Origin: Owenia fusiformis
Lineage: Eukaryota > Annelida > Polychaeta > Sabellida > Oweniidae
DNA: 64,000 nucleotides
NCBI GenBank assembly: GCA_903813345.2
Contig: CAIIXF020000010.1
Location: 17,125,181 to 17,189,180 of the forward strand
Reading direction: 5' to 3'
Positions within the stretch are counted from its first letter, which is position 1, and every line of letters begins with the position of its first letter. Of this stretch, positions 20,801-35,000 are shown one piece after another. Both the position numbers and the translations under genes were made by a program. The notes beneath the pieces were generated by a model. The model was given only the letters and a program-made list of their open reading frames with translations, ran no database searches and was not told the DNA's origin.

Positions 20801-21636
20801 CAATGTATATAGGTATTAATAGCAGCAATATAGTTTTTTGCATCTAGCAATAACCACGTCATATGGGGGCTTATAATGCTCCTAGTGTCTCGCGGCTGGG
20901 CCTTGAACTATCTGTGTGATTGTACTAATGTGTTACATTAATCCAGTTTTAAGCAATAAAAGTACCAGGCATGTTCAACTTATTCCCTTTGGAGGATGAA
21001 TATCTAAAATAAATCAATTAATGGAACACAGGTTTAATAAACAAGTCGATGCCTTGGTACTTCATACCTATTCCAAATGTGAAGTTACATAATTTAGACA
21101 TGCGTCTATTGCTACAATGTTCGATTTCATACTGGGTGTGTCACTTCAGGTACTAGGCAATTTTCAAATTAATTTTATTACAACTTTTTGTCAGCGGTTA
21201 TTGCTATGTTAGAGTTTATTTTATTGAGAGAAAGTGACATTGTACTTTTAGAGATTATTGCACTTAGTTATATTCTTGTATTCCCAGTATTTTTAATGTT
21301 AAAAATGGATTGGCTGAATTGTCATGAATTGGCAAAATGTTGAAAAATCTTAAAAACTAAATTACTCAAGATTATAAAATTCATAATTTTAGGGTAAACC
21401 ACAGTTATCCAACAAGAGCATTCAGTTTCCTGCCATTAGAGTTTTAGGTTAATCCAGATATGGGTAATATGTTCAGTTATTAATATAATCTGTTGAACAT
21501 TATATATTTTCACTTTTCATTTTATAACATGGACTTTAGGAGGAATCTATGGGCCTCTCAGTTAGATGCCATATTTGAAAAAAATTAAGTTATGATTTAT
21601 AAAGTGATATATTGTTTATAAGCATAAGTTTAGTTA

Positions 21637-22355
21637 GTACCCCGGACAGGTTGTATGATGCAGTCGTTTTTTACTCTATATTTGAGATAGAACAACCATA
21701 GAGATAGCCCAGATAGAGGAGGTCAATCTTCTTGTCAATGGACATGATTTCAACCCGATCGAAATGTTCAATACTGTCCAAAATGAAGTAAAACATTACG
21801 AATCTCCAATTTGAAGTATTCTTGGCATTAGATCCTTCAGAGATGTTAATATAACTGTGTCAAAATTTATCATGAAATTGTCAGGGAGACCTGACATTTT
21901 AAAAGCATGGTACAATTTACATGCCACGGACTTGCATGCTGAGTGATGGTGGCGGGGAAACCCAGTGGAGAAAAAGGTGCGTTTTCAGAGAAAACGTGAC
22001 CCAGAGTGACAAGTTTTTCATTGGCCTAATGCATTGTTATAATATTAGGCCTATTGAATATGACAAAAATGAATTACAATAATCAGCCAGAATTAATATG
22101 GCATCAAATACCTCTGGAAAGACTTTAGGCTGTCAAAAATAGCTAGACAATCTTTGAAATGACGTTAAAAGTTTAATTGTTCAAGCAAAACCTGAATTTT
22201 ATTGACGGTGGAGTGTTTTTGAATAAAGCCTATCAAAATCATAAAATTAGGATAATTGTCTCCAGAATAAAATGTGAAAAATTCAATAAGAATGGTTGTT
22301 CTATTGCAAATATAGAGTAAAAAAATGACTGCATCATACAACCTGTCCAGGGTAC
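21637..22355. mobile_element. Non-autonomous DNA transposon, ~65-bp TIRs, TA duplication
   Basis: The left TIR begins GTACCCCGGACAGG and the right TIR, read inward, GTACCCTGGACAGG. Both continue TTGTATGATGCAGTC, then TTTTTACTCTATATTT and ATAGAACAACCAT, with few differences over about 65 bp. A TA flanks each side (21635-21636 and 22356-22357), as in Tc1/mariner-type insertions. The 719-bp interior shows no transposase-like frame, so this is a MITE-like element mobilised in trans. Confidence 0.8.
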
Positions 22356-24201
22356 TATTTATGTTGGGTGTGGGCAGTGCTGTTGATTGTAATATATATG
22401 ATTCATATATTATGATATCATGCTATCTTTATATAGCATTCCGTGGGCAATTATTTGATTCTAACTATATGTAAAGATTATGTAATCCAATAAAATTTGT
22501 AATATTTTATTGCCTACATGTGCCTTACTTTTTTTCTTTTCTTCATATAAATCTACCACGTTAAATGTACATTAATTCACCACTTTGTGATTAGTTAAAT
22601 GTGGGCTGTCTTCTGATCTGATTCATGATTTCAACTTACTTCATTTTCATTATTTTCTTGAATGTGGGAATAGCAATATGAGTTGTTTTTTAAGTAGGCA
22701 AAGATATATACGAGTAGAAGTAAACAATGTATAAAATTGCTGTAATAGTTAAATTCTCTATTATTGTAATGATAATCAAAATTATTGGTGAATTGCAGCT
22801 ATTTTAGGGTTTAGTAAAGTCTCTTTTGAGTTCAGTTTTCAAATTATTATTTTTATTCAAATATTTATTCTCTCAATTAAAAATTATATACATGTATATT
22901 GATATCACTAGACAGTTTGATAAGTGTATCAGTGTGAAAATGTTGCATATCCCAGGAAGTAAAGAATGCCATTAAATTTTAAGCAATCTTAATAAGTGAA
23001 GAATCTTAAAAGTTGTTTGGATAAATTATTTTTCCCTGAGTGAGAAGATGATATTAAAGATAAGGATTTTAGGGATTTTAGTAAAAATACAATGGCTAAA
23101 CTGTGTACATGTATATGATATAATATATGAAAATGGAATTTGATTTATAGATAGTTTAGTCTAATTTTAGTTCAATTTTGTATATTGTACACCAATATGT
23201 CATTGTTATGACATCAGAGATTTATTTGAAAAAGAAATATATAGAATGAAATGATATAATAGGTGTATGAATTATCAAAATGAACAATTGGTATATCGTG
23301 CTGCAAAGTACCCTGCGTGCAGAGTCTAGTTAGAAGCTCTCTTTTAAGAAGTGAAGTCAAACGAATGCAAAGGGTAGCTGCAAAGCATTAAGGCTTGTGT
23401 GCTTGACTTGAAGTGAATAATAGAAATGTTGTCAATCATTTAAAAAGCTTTCTCTATGTCAGAAAGAATTCATATAATGTTATATTAAAACTATCAACTT
23501 TATCTGACGGATCAAGTAGCGATCAAGATCAATGAAATGTTGATTGTAGTAAAGTAGCCCTTGAAAACCTGTTTTATGTCATGTATGCACTGTTTTCATG
23601 GAAATGGTTATAACTTTCTTATAACCTTATGTGACATGCCCCTTTGGGATAGACAAGGAAATTCAGTTTTTGAATGTCTTTTGGGATCGCCTCTTTGAAA
23701 ATTTGTACCCATTCTTCATACTTAGGCTGATATCTCAAAATAATTTTCAGTTACAACAAAAATTAAAAATCAAAATAGCCGCCTTTATGTTTTCATGGAA
23801 AAATCATATTGATGTATGACTTTGTTAATTTGACCAAAATTATTACATCATGAGTCCTTACCCATTATGAAATAATTGGAAAATATATTTTATTTGTTTG
23901 TATTCGCCTCTCCAATTTCTATATAGCATCACGAAGATCAATTTAACGTAAACAGGAAATGGAACTAAGACTTATCTTGTTTGTATCGGAGATAGAGAGT
24001 AATATGACATTACTGATGAACCTCCCCCACCTATTAAATACCTGATTTACTTGTAGTATTGCTGTTTGTTTGTATTGTGTTTTGCTACCTTTCAGCTCAA
24101 TTAGGAATTTGATACTTTCGGTAGATGAGAGGTTGTTATTGTTGATAACTGCATGTGTATTGATATATTCAGTGGATTTAACAGAGAACTAAGACAATGG
24201 G

Positions 24202-24916
24202 TATCCCACTGAATAAAGGTTGAGTAGGGATAAAGAGAAGCCATTAGTCTGTCCATCCATCTCTCTGTATGTCCATCCAATCATTGATGTATCAATAGCT
24301 CAAAAATACTGGTTGTTTAATTTTAATGTAATAGTCTATTGCCTATTATATGAGTTTAAAGGAATTCTAGGCGATAAAAAAATAACAAAATATTGCTTCT
24401 GGGACAAGATCAAACTACTTTTACAAATTCTTTACTCCACCTATTTTGTAATTTAACAGTCAACAGAAGTATACATACCATATTTCAGCTGATATCAAAA
24501 AGAAGGAAGAAGGAATTTATAATATGGCTGCTCAGTTCAAAATGGCTACCATTTTTTTGTTATTAAAAGTATAGATATTGGATTTTGTTTAAATTTTAAA
24601 GACTAATGTATTGTTTAAAAATAACTTCTAATTGAAAAGGAGCTTGCAAAAATCATTATGCTGAAAAGAAAATATTGCAATTAAATGTTGAAAAAATATT
24701 TCCCTTGCTTTCACCTTTTTTGTTGAAATATAGAACAACTGCACCTCTAGGCTATTGGTTCAAAATAGCATGCCCACTTTGAGTTATATATCATACATGT
24801 ATACTGAAGGTGTATTTTTGCGAAACTGAAACACGTCACCTGAGTGGTAATTTCAATCATAAAAATCCAAAATAATGAGTGATTTGATTGTTAAGATTTG
24901 TTTTGTTCAGTGGGAT
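24202..24916. mobile_element. TATCCCATCGAA-family element (copy 3)
   Basis: Starts TATCCCACTGAATAAAGG and ends GTTCAGTGGGATTTG, an inverted repeat of about 11 bp. The left interior has the same CCATCCATC tract and the AATAGCTCAAAAATAC equivalent as other copies. Size (about 715 bp) is close to the 17-kb copy. Non-coding. Confidence 0.6.
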
Positions 24917-27900
24917 TTGTTGTTCCTCCGTAGTTGCTGTGTATCTAGATTGAAAATAATCTGATGACGTCTTTGCCGACCTTAGGTTGTTTCATGTCAA
25001 CAAATTAATAGTATCTGAAGATTAACAAATACAAAATGATCTCCTAGCAATTGGCCAAATTAAGGTTTAAAAGATCATTCATCTGTGAATGGACCTTATT
25101 AAGTCAACACAGAATAACAAAATACGAAACTTCCTTATAAGGTCAGTTGAGGAAGCTTTATAATACAAAAACATGGTCTTAGGACAAATAAGAATTCAAA
25201 AGATTTCTTGATTCTTTTATATGCTTTACACATATAATGTTTCCCATGGAAAAAAGAACAAAGGGAAATCTTGGATGAGGATAATTAAAGATAATGAAGG
25301 TTCCCAGGAATATAGTATAATCTATTTATGATTCGGATTGGTCATTGGAAGGTAAACAATTTAGGGCATTCATCTTAATTGTGATTTCTATCATTGATTG
25401 TTTCCTGATAGAGGCTGTGACTCTAAATGTCGAGTGATCAAAAAGAAACAAAATTTGATACACATAGGCAAGGTGAGTAAATGTGCATCATGATAAACAA
25501 TGACATCTCATTTCTTCTCAGTCCTGTCATTGATTCAGGTGAAACAGAAAGATGTTATTGAGGATAAAGAATGGTCAATGTGGACTATTTACGTATATAA
25601 CATTTGTTATTATATCAGGGAAGTCTTTCCTGTGACTGATTCTGTTGATACTGGTACATGTATTTGTTGTTGATTATTGATCAAATGCTGAGAAACAGGG
25701 TTTCTCCTGAGGGATTACAGGGAGAAAGAGGGATATGGATACACATACATGTACATGTATTTGCTTTTTATTGTACCAAAAAGGTACAATATTGACATCA
25801 GCATGGCGGATGGGTGGCTTTCACTTTTCTTTTATCACGATTCCAGAAAAACCACTTAATGGATTTACTTCAAATTTCACACATGTTTCAGATGTGAATT
25901 GCAGATGAAGTTCATGCTCTCACTAGTAGCTGTTATTTTTTCATATTGAAACTCAATTGGTGTCATTTAGATCATGTCAGCAACAAAACCTTATCTGGCC
26001 TTGTCAAAGAATAGAAATAACTACTAAAATCTGGGAATCGAGGTAGAAAAGGGTAAGTATGATGTCATATGCAATTTACTTAGGAGATAATCCCAAGGAA
26101 ATATTCTGTATTATCTGTGCTGCTTACTGAGATTGTCCCCTCCATACCAAGATGATCAATGGGGACAATCTCAATAGCAACAGATTGGCACAGCACAAGA
26201 ACTGACCAATCAGAGGGCTTCATTTTACAGATCATATAATAAAAATACTTATTAATGTTTCAGTGATGATGGTAATTTCCCTCAGTTACATATACATGTA
26301 TAAGTATATGTGGGTTGATATGCATCAATTGTTTGTTAAATTGATATCACACCAGTGTGCTTTAAAATATTAGTGAAATGAATAATCTCAATTGGACTAA
26401 TGTCAATTCTTAAATGCAACGCATGTGATAGATATTTCAAGGATGTAGAATGAGAATATTTGGTAGGGGCTCTAACCTCCTCCCCCACCCACAAATAAAA
26501 AACTTTCAATGCTAAAGCAACTCCTTTTGTAATGTAAAGGGTATATGAAAATCCAGTGGGCAGAGGGCCAAATTTTTTCTGCACAAGCGCGAAAATTTTG
26601 TAAAATAATGCTCAGTTGTTATCTAAATTTTCCAGTTTATGTTTTGAGGAGCAAAAAAGGTAGGTCCACATTTTTTAAGAGAGGAGGGCAGGTTGGGTCC
26701 CCCCCTCCCCCAGCTACAAACCTGTTGGGCTACTTACTATGTGTTAATAGTGATGAGTAATAGCTTAATCCCAGATTTAAATACCATCTTTTAAAGATAG
26801 TCTATTGACATTTGGCAAGTGAAATAATGCACATCATGAATTCAATCAGCCCTTGACTTAGAGAACTGCTTGTTCAGATTATTATAGTTACATATCGATC
26901 AGACTTAAAAAAATATGGTGATATTATATATTAACCTCTTCACTACCCAAAGTGACATGAATTCTTGTCACAAAAGAATTAACCTTGAGACCTAGCATGA
27001 CAAGATAATCTGTTAAAGAATTTGGCACTGAAATTGCTCCAGTATTGACTATATTAATCCAGTCTATATACATTGTTGTAAAATGCGTAAAGAGGAATGA
27101 TGCTTTCTTGGTTTACCAAATTGAGCATCTTCGTTTTGTGTATTATGAAGCAAAAACATGAAGAAATTAAAATAGCTGTGATTGTCTTGATGTTCAAATT
27201 AAAAATTCCCTTCTACACCTCATAGACTGATGATAGGGAATTGATAAAAATCTTAAAGCAGGCTTTGATGTGTCCATTTCAAATATTGAAGAATATGAAA
27301 ATTTGATGCCTTTAGCATGACCTTCTGCAGCGTTGTAATAAGTTCAAAGCAAATATGTACTCTACAACATAAACTCATTTATTTTAATTTGAAAAATTCA
27401 TTATTTCATGAGAAATGAGAATTGGTGAATATCTAATTATCTGACACGATTAATATTTACACTGATTTTCCTGCAACATTTATCAAATTGCAAAATATCT
27501 CTGATATTAATGAAAACACTTGGATACTTGATGCACTGGCTTCTACTTTACTGTGAGTCAATAACGCTCATTATGGCGGGGAAGTTTCTACTCTTAGAGG
27601 CTTGTTAGAAAATGTTCCAATGTTTAATATGCAAAAGCCATGTACAAGTATGCATTTAGTGCAGGCATGTGGAAGCATAGAGGATTATTAACATTCTCTG
27701 AAAGGTGTTTCATTGTACAGAAGAGACGTATCTTACATCAAGTAATTTAGGGTTGGATATCGTAGATTCTCATGGAGTTAATTGCAATTTGAACAAGGAA
27801 TGATTGGTATAAGAGATTTGATGTACACGTAGATGTAATTTTTATTTTCTTGATTGTTATCATTACATAAAGAGATAGGGGTCCATCCTGGATCTCCCAT

Positions 27901-28759
27901 GGTTGGACCTTCTTTAAAAAAAGTAAAATATCATATTGGTCAATCAGTTATTAAAAGGAAACAAAGTATGAGAATAGTTATCAAATATTCTAATAATATC
28001 GTTTATAAGGGCTTACTTTTTAATGAAGCTAATGACGTAAAAAACGTGGTATGACCAGGCCAGATTGGTGACAGTTTCTGCAAGGGCATATGACTTTTCT
28101 GTCGCCATCATGTTTCTTGCTGATCCGTCGCAATGATATTGGACATGTAGTAGTTCATACTACAGGCTGGAAGCAATTAACATGTTGCAGATGATTAGGT
28201 GATCTCGCGACTTCTAGTTTCTCGGAAATTTTGAAAAACTACATCTTTAATAATGATATTCCTTACACAGCGTTAAGAACTGGAATTGATGTGTAATTCT
28301 TATAAATATTTCAGATATTATGAGGGGTTTAATTGTTAAGTGTAAACTGCCATTGATTTTATCTATGATTTTACTTTTTTCAGTTGGATATAATTAAACA
28401 AGGGAAAGAGAGGCTTAATACCGCAAGCAGCTAGATTATTCCACCATGTAAGGTGTCAGATGGAACAGTGCTCAGGACAAGCAATAGGTGACAGAGAAAC
28501 TCTATTTTAGGATAGTAACCAGAGGAACATTGCACATCATAAAAGTTTTACGTCACCACAGACTGGCCATCAATTACCAGGCAATATGGAACTGCAGGAT
28601 CGAATATCAGAGGATAGGAGAAACTAAGACAAATAACAATGGCGGCCTCAGATTAATAATAGATCACCATAATGAATCTGTGTAAATAATCTATAAATCT
28701 AAACAATAAGGGGGAATTGATTAGCATGTGAAGAACAGAGATTCGTTAATTTAGATAGA

Positions 28760-29023
28760 ATGCAGAAAGCGGTCCGAATAAATGAGACACAACTCTTGTA
28801 TCTTGCCGAAAAAGCTCGACAGGAGAATTCAATCAATGGAAACTTGTACAAGAAAAGCGCAGATACTGGAAAATGGCAACAAAGATGGTTTGCGTTATAT
28901 CAAAATCTTTTGTTTTACTATGACAGCAACACGTCATCTCGACCATCCGGGGTTGCGTTGCTAGAGGGTTGCTATTGCGAACGATTGGTGGCACCATCTA
29001 AGGGCAAGGAGAATGAAAAACAG
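28760..29023 (+). CDS. RASGRF: RasGRF exon 1 (PH1, first part)
   Basis: Encodes residues 1-88: MQKAVRINE..., then [20 protein letters not shown] with [24 protein letters not shown] and ENEKQ. This is the first half of the PH fold. The donor is CAG|GTATTT (phase 0). The frame stays open past the donor to 29071, but that tail is intronic. Confidence 0.95.
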
Positions 29024-32000
29024 GTATTTATTTTTTATAATAGAAATGAGTTTGTACGAGATTTGCCATAGTTACCATGCAACCATTGTAGCCATATAGA
29101 AAATGGCTGCTTTTTAAACTTCATTTTATCAGAGATAATATTTGTAAGTGATGTTACCTTCCTCCATGTTAACTATCTGTTTATTAGGGCCTACTGAGTA
29201 AATATAAAACCTAAATTGTCAAATATTTTTATTATGTCACCACTCGAAGTGGTGACATATTGCTGTAGTCTACAACTTTTTGTGGATTTGTTGTTCAGTC
29301 ATTGGCATTCGGCGATTTTGTATCAGTAACAAATGGCATGTGGTGACATTTTGCACATTAATGCCTCATTTTTTACTTTTTAGGATTTTAGAGGGTTCAT
29401 GAAATTTGTCTTAGCCATTGCCAATTTTTAGTACAAAACTGATCATTGTTAACAGTCATATAGCCTTTGCCAATTTTTAGTAAAAAACTGATCATTGTCA
29501 ACAAACAGTTAACATGATTGGCTTTACATGATTTTTCTCTCCCAATGGACAAATGTAAAAATAATTAGCTTAGAGCTAGCAGTCTCATTCAGGGGAACAT
29601 ATGATCCAGGAGACAAGAAAATGGGTTTATCTTAAGAAGCATAAAAATGCCTTTCCAATGAGCCATGGCTTAGGTCTTAAAATTTTCCTTATCTTAAGAA
29701 GCATAAAAATACCTTTCCAATGAGCCATGGCTTTTTCCTTAAATCTAAGAAGCATAAAAATACCTTTCCAATGAGCCATCAGGCATCAGAAATTTTCCTT
29801 ACAGATATACCAAAAGGACAGATTTGAATTTAGCACATTTTCCTCGTAATCTTGGGCACATTTTTGGAGCTCTGTAGCACAATTTTGATTTTTGTGATGA
29901 GACCAGTTTTCCTGTATTGAAGCTCATGTAGGAAATATTTGGGTAATATGGGCCGATTCTACTGTCAGCCCATATTTAAGCCCATACTGTATCGGGTTAG
30001 ACAGTCAATGCTGTCAATGGCTGGTCCTTTTATGTATGTAAATGAAGCTTAACAATTGTATTGATGATTGATCAATCTAGTATGTATGTCATATTGTGTA
30101 AATCAAGGCACCGATTTTAATTTACCAGTGTATATATATAATGTATCACTCTGTGATGTAATATTGTTATACATACTACACATGTTCATCCATCATGCAA
30201 TTTATGTGATCTCCTAGAAATGTTTGAAGAACTATACTGAGACTCAAATATAAATGATAAAGACATCATTAAAGACATTTAAAAGACAAGAGGACTTTTT
30301 ACAATTGAAAATGGGTAATATATGGTTTTTGAACTTGCAATATAAGTTTAATAAAAACCCAGATACATTATTCTGAACTTAAAATGGTTCAATCTCCGAA
30401 AGAAGGTTGACAAAAGAGGCTAATTGAACATTATTTTGAAAGACTTAAATGGGTAAAGCGTTGGCTTTTATTGAAGTATGCTGTTACAGTTTCCTTGTTA
30501 GTTTAAGTAAGAGTCAATTGCCTTACTTATTGCATGAGTATCTCTTTAACCTCTTAAATCTCAAGCTCTTAAATCGGTTGAAACCAGAGAATTTTTTAAT
30601 TTTTGTCACCTTTTGACATTTTACTACATACCTATACAACTTTAGATTCTCAACATAGTAAAATTAGACTGCAGAGATCATTTCTATTCTACACATTTAA
30701 AATGTAAATTGGATGAAAATTGTTCAAATAGAAGCAATTTAAGTGGAAAAAGTTTTGACATATTTTCTTGGCACTCAAGGTCATTTCTGAGGTGACGAGA
30801 AATCTCATCACTCCAGGTAGTCAAGAGGTTAAACAAATTCTGATCATGAAATTGAAAATTGAAGATTAATTTAACTGAAAATAAAATATTTATAGAACTG
30901 AAAATAAAAGATAAGTGGAATTCAAAAATAAAATACTTGTATTAGTAGCACTGAAATAATAGAATTGTAAATAGAAATAAAAGATCAATAGAACTAAAAA
31001 ATTAAAAGAACTTAAATAAAATATAATTAAAACTAAAGATAAAAGCTTAATAGAACTAGAAATTAAATAAAAGAACTGAAAATAAAAGATTAAAAGAACT
31101 AAAAGTAAAAGATTAATAGAACTGAAAATAAAAGATTAATGAAAGTAATAGACAAACCATGAGATAGAGAGAATTTATTACAGATAATTCTTTATGATAT
31201 TCCTTCAGAAGTTAAAAGATTTTGAGATAATGAAACTGACATTTTCCATTTAGAAAATCGTGATGATTTGCAAGGTCATGATGATTTAGAATACTCATCC
31301 CTTTGTTGGGTATTTTTTCTTGTTATTGTTAAATTAAAGCAGCGCTGCATTCTATTTTATATACATGCAATATTTCATAAAGGTCATAAAGCACTGTGGG
31401 GATTTATCAAGCTTTCACCACTGGTATTTCATTTTATAATGGAATTGTATGCGTATCAATAGTGCCACTGTGGTTGTGTTATTTTATTGTTTAATTGTTA
31501 TTAAGTCACATTTTATATAGATTATCTTTTCCGGATTTATTAATTGTTTAATTGACATAATTGTTCAATAGACATCCGGTGTCTGTCTAGGCCTTCAATT
31601 AAGGGACTTTTGAAAGCCCTTGGTATTATATACACCAACAATAATCCTGTTGGCTGGTGTCAATGGCAACACAACATAACATTGGGGTCCCTCAGAATAT
31701 AAAGTATGACCTTCAAAAGCACTGATTTTTGTCACCTCGTGTGTAAGTTATTAGAATTAAATTATGGCACAAACTTAAGACAAATTGTGGCACAAACTGA
31801 GGACAAATTGTGCCACAAATGGAGGACAAATTGTGCCACAAATTGAGGACAAATTGTGGCCCCAAACAGTTGAATTAATGCCTTACTTCAATGAATGCAT
31901 TATGCATTTTCTACTTTAATCACACAGATATATTGTAAGTACTCTGAAGGTGAATTCCTCCTGCAGTACTGCAGTACACTGAAGGTGAATTCCTCCTGCA

Positions 32001-35000
32001 GCATGTTTTAACCCATTTAAAGGATCTTAAAAAGATCTTAATTGTTTTTATTAAAGAGGACAGGTTGGGAGACCAATATTGATATCAATGTACATCCCCA
32101 TGACCAAAATATAGATAGAGTTAGATATGATGTCTTATAAGTGTGATGGTTACATACGTTAACATATAAACATATTGGAGAAAGCTGCCACATAGGCCTG
32201 AATGAAAAGTTAATCCATAATTTAACAGGAATGCTTCGATGCAATATAAGTTACAGATTATATGATGTTCTTGTTGATGTCAATGTATGGCAGGATGCTA
32301 GCTAGACTCTCTTGTTAGGCTTTCAAACTGAGGCAAAGTGCCTCATTCTAATTTGCTTCAAGCTCATTTGCCTCACCTCAGCAGCTAAATGAAACTTCAG
32401 TGAAACCTGAAAATACCTCTAGAAGTGGAACACCTCTGTTAGTGAAACACTTTTCAGAGTCCCAGGACTAACTGACTTAGTGTTGAATAACCTCTTTAAG
32501 TGGAACATATCCCAAGTGGAACCAAAGGTGTTCCACTTAGACAGGTTTTACTGTATTCCTAACTGCAATTTTGAATTCTGAAAGAATAAAATAAAACATA
32601 CATGTTATCACTACTTAAGGATTTAGCACTTGACATTTTAAATGGTCAGAATCAGGAGAGGGAACAGCTATTACATTTTCCTTCAGAATGGTGGAAGGTC
32701 AATATTGATTTTGATATTTTTAGTTTCCAACAAATGAAAACCAAAGTACCATTAACATTCAGTTTTGACATTTAAATGATTCCGAGCATGTATGACATAG
32801 AAACTTCGCAACATGAATTGTTTTTATTTCATGTGAAGCTACCACGATTGAACAATAAATTGTATTGCTACCTCTAAGGCCAGGGTTATTGTTGTGCAAT
32901 TCATGTTACCATTCTGTAAGAAGTAGAATATATATCGTTCAGTCATCGAGTCCAACCATGATTTAGGAACTGTAAATCGGACTGTAGGGTTCATATGCTT
33001 ATACTTGTATATCACATAAGTTTGACATCGTAGAAAATTCCAAAAATTTCTAAGCTGAATGTTCATTGGCAAAAAGTCTTTTGTCCACCATTTTGAAGTA
33101 ACAGGTAACGGCTGTTACTTTCTCCTGATACTAACCATTCATAGTTTTGGGCTCACATTAATAAGCACAGCAATTTCAATCTTCACACAGGAGTATTCAA
33201 CAGTTCTGATGATTGTTGCAAGTAATATGTTCATATAAGGTTCTTTAATACAGAGGCAAGCCACTTTTCTTTTTGTTTCATATCAGTATGAATTTATCAC
33301 TCATTTTCAGCCCCATTGATCTTCTGATAATTGATAATTTTTCACTCTTGTAATTAGTTACATGATCCCTATAACACTCTGTTTAGAGACAATCCACTGT
33401 GAGTATCTATACTGATAAACATGATAGTGCCATGCGCTACATCCTGCCCAATCCCATTTTCTAATGAAGTATTGGATGGTTTCTAATAGATGCTGATGAT
33501 GCAATGTAATAATGCTGATAAGTAACAATGGACACTTTTCAATATGTGTTGCTATATAGAAACAACCACATAGGGTTAGGGTTACAATTAGTATACTAAG
33601 GATCATAGTGAATGTAGTATCATAATATATGACAATGATTTGTTATAATGAGTGCATTTAATTATAAAATTATGGGTCAAAGCAAGCAGAGTATCATAAT
33701 ATTATGGGTCACAGTGAGTACAGTAATATAATATAATGGGTCACAGCTTAGTGCAGTAATGCAATATAAAAGGTTACAGTAAATACATGTATAGTAAAAT
33801 AATATTATCCGGCCTCATAAACTTCCACCAACACAAACATAAGTTCTGAACTCATAAACTACGTTCCTTGCACTCAAACCATGATTCTTACATTGCAAAC
33901 GTGAAATCTTTAGTCACGCACTACCATTTCCTCACTCCCGAACGTGTTTCTACACTCGCGCAGAGATTATGTGCTCGCGAACCACTATTTACTAGTGGTT
34001 GGAAGAGCACGGATCTCTGTTTGTGATGTGAGAATCATGGTTCGAGTGCAAGGAACGTAGTTCGCGAGGTCAGAACTGATGTTCGCGTTGGTGGAAGTCT
34101 AAGAGGCCTTATTATGGGTCACAGTAAGTGCAGTTATGCCATTTAACGGGTCACAGTAAGTACAATAATATAATATTATGGGTCACAATAAGTGCAGTAA
34201 TGTAATATTATGGGTCACAGTAAGTGCAGTAATGTAATATTATGGATCACAGCGAGTGTAGTAATGTTATATAAAGGGCTTCAGTAAGTGTAGTTATGTA
34301 ATATTATGGATCACAGTGAGTGTGGTATCATTAAATTGGGCAGAGAGATTATTAAGTCTTGAAAATTTGAAATCAGAAATATAAAGTTCATCACATAATA
34401 ATTCCCCTATTATATTATTGTATTATCATTGTCAATTTCTAATTTCCAAGAATACTACACTCCCTTATGATTGCAACTACAGTTTCAGCTCGCAACATTT
34501 TGATAGACTGGTTCTACTCTTAATAATGCGTTACTGTACTGGTCCTAATCATAGTTATATTTTGCTGTTATGGTACATTTCTAAGCAATATTTTGCTCAA
34601 CTTTGCCTTAATAATACTTTAGTTTACTGGTACTAATATTAACAATACTTTGCTGTAATGATACTACTCTTAATAATACTTTAGTTTACTGGTACTAATA
34701 TTAACAATACTTTGCTGTAATGATACTACTCTTAATAATACTTTAGTTTACTGGTACTAATACTTAAAATACTTTGCTATAATGATACTACGTTTAATAA
34801 TACTTTACTGTACTGGTGCTAATATTAACAAACATTGCTATAATGATACTACTCTTAATAATGCTTTAGTTTACTGGTACTAATATTAACAATACTTTGC
34901 TGTTATGATACTACCCTTAATAATACTTTACTGTACTGGTGCTAATATTAACAATACTGTACATGTACTTGGCTTCACTGATAGTGTTTTTGACACTACC

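Larger units (their letters stand above)
15534..28759. other. Intergenic stretch before RasGRF, repeats only
   Basis: No gene recognised over about 13 kb. TIR elements at 17073-17849, 21637-22355 and 24202-24916 are listed separately. Positions about 15750-15900 contain a small imperfect inverted repeat (TATTATCGCCCAAT...ATAGGCGATAATA). Positions about 18995-19165 carry repeated GTGTTCACT motifs like the CAGTGAAACC family. A 12-bp-stem hairpin (GAGATTGTCCCC / GGGGACAATCTC) lies at about 26133-26172. The RasGRF promoter and 5' UTR should lie left of 28760, but no core element is distinct. Confidence 0.5.
29024..33629. other. RasGRF intron 1, first part: several small tandem arrays
   Basis: Holds a TGTCACC-family repeat (29231-29385), a 52-bp direct duplication (about 29405-29505, GCCAATTTTTAGTA...CTGATCATTG), the 61-bp triplicate, an ACTGAAAATAAAAGATTAA array, the ACAAATTGTGCCAC array, a small GAAGGTGAATTCCTCCTGCA duplication (31947-32001) and a MITE (32398-32553). 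No splice-supported RasGRF exon was found. Confidence 0.6.
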
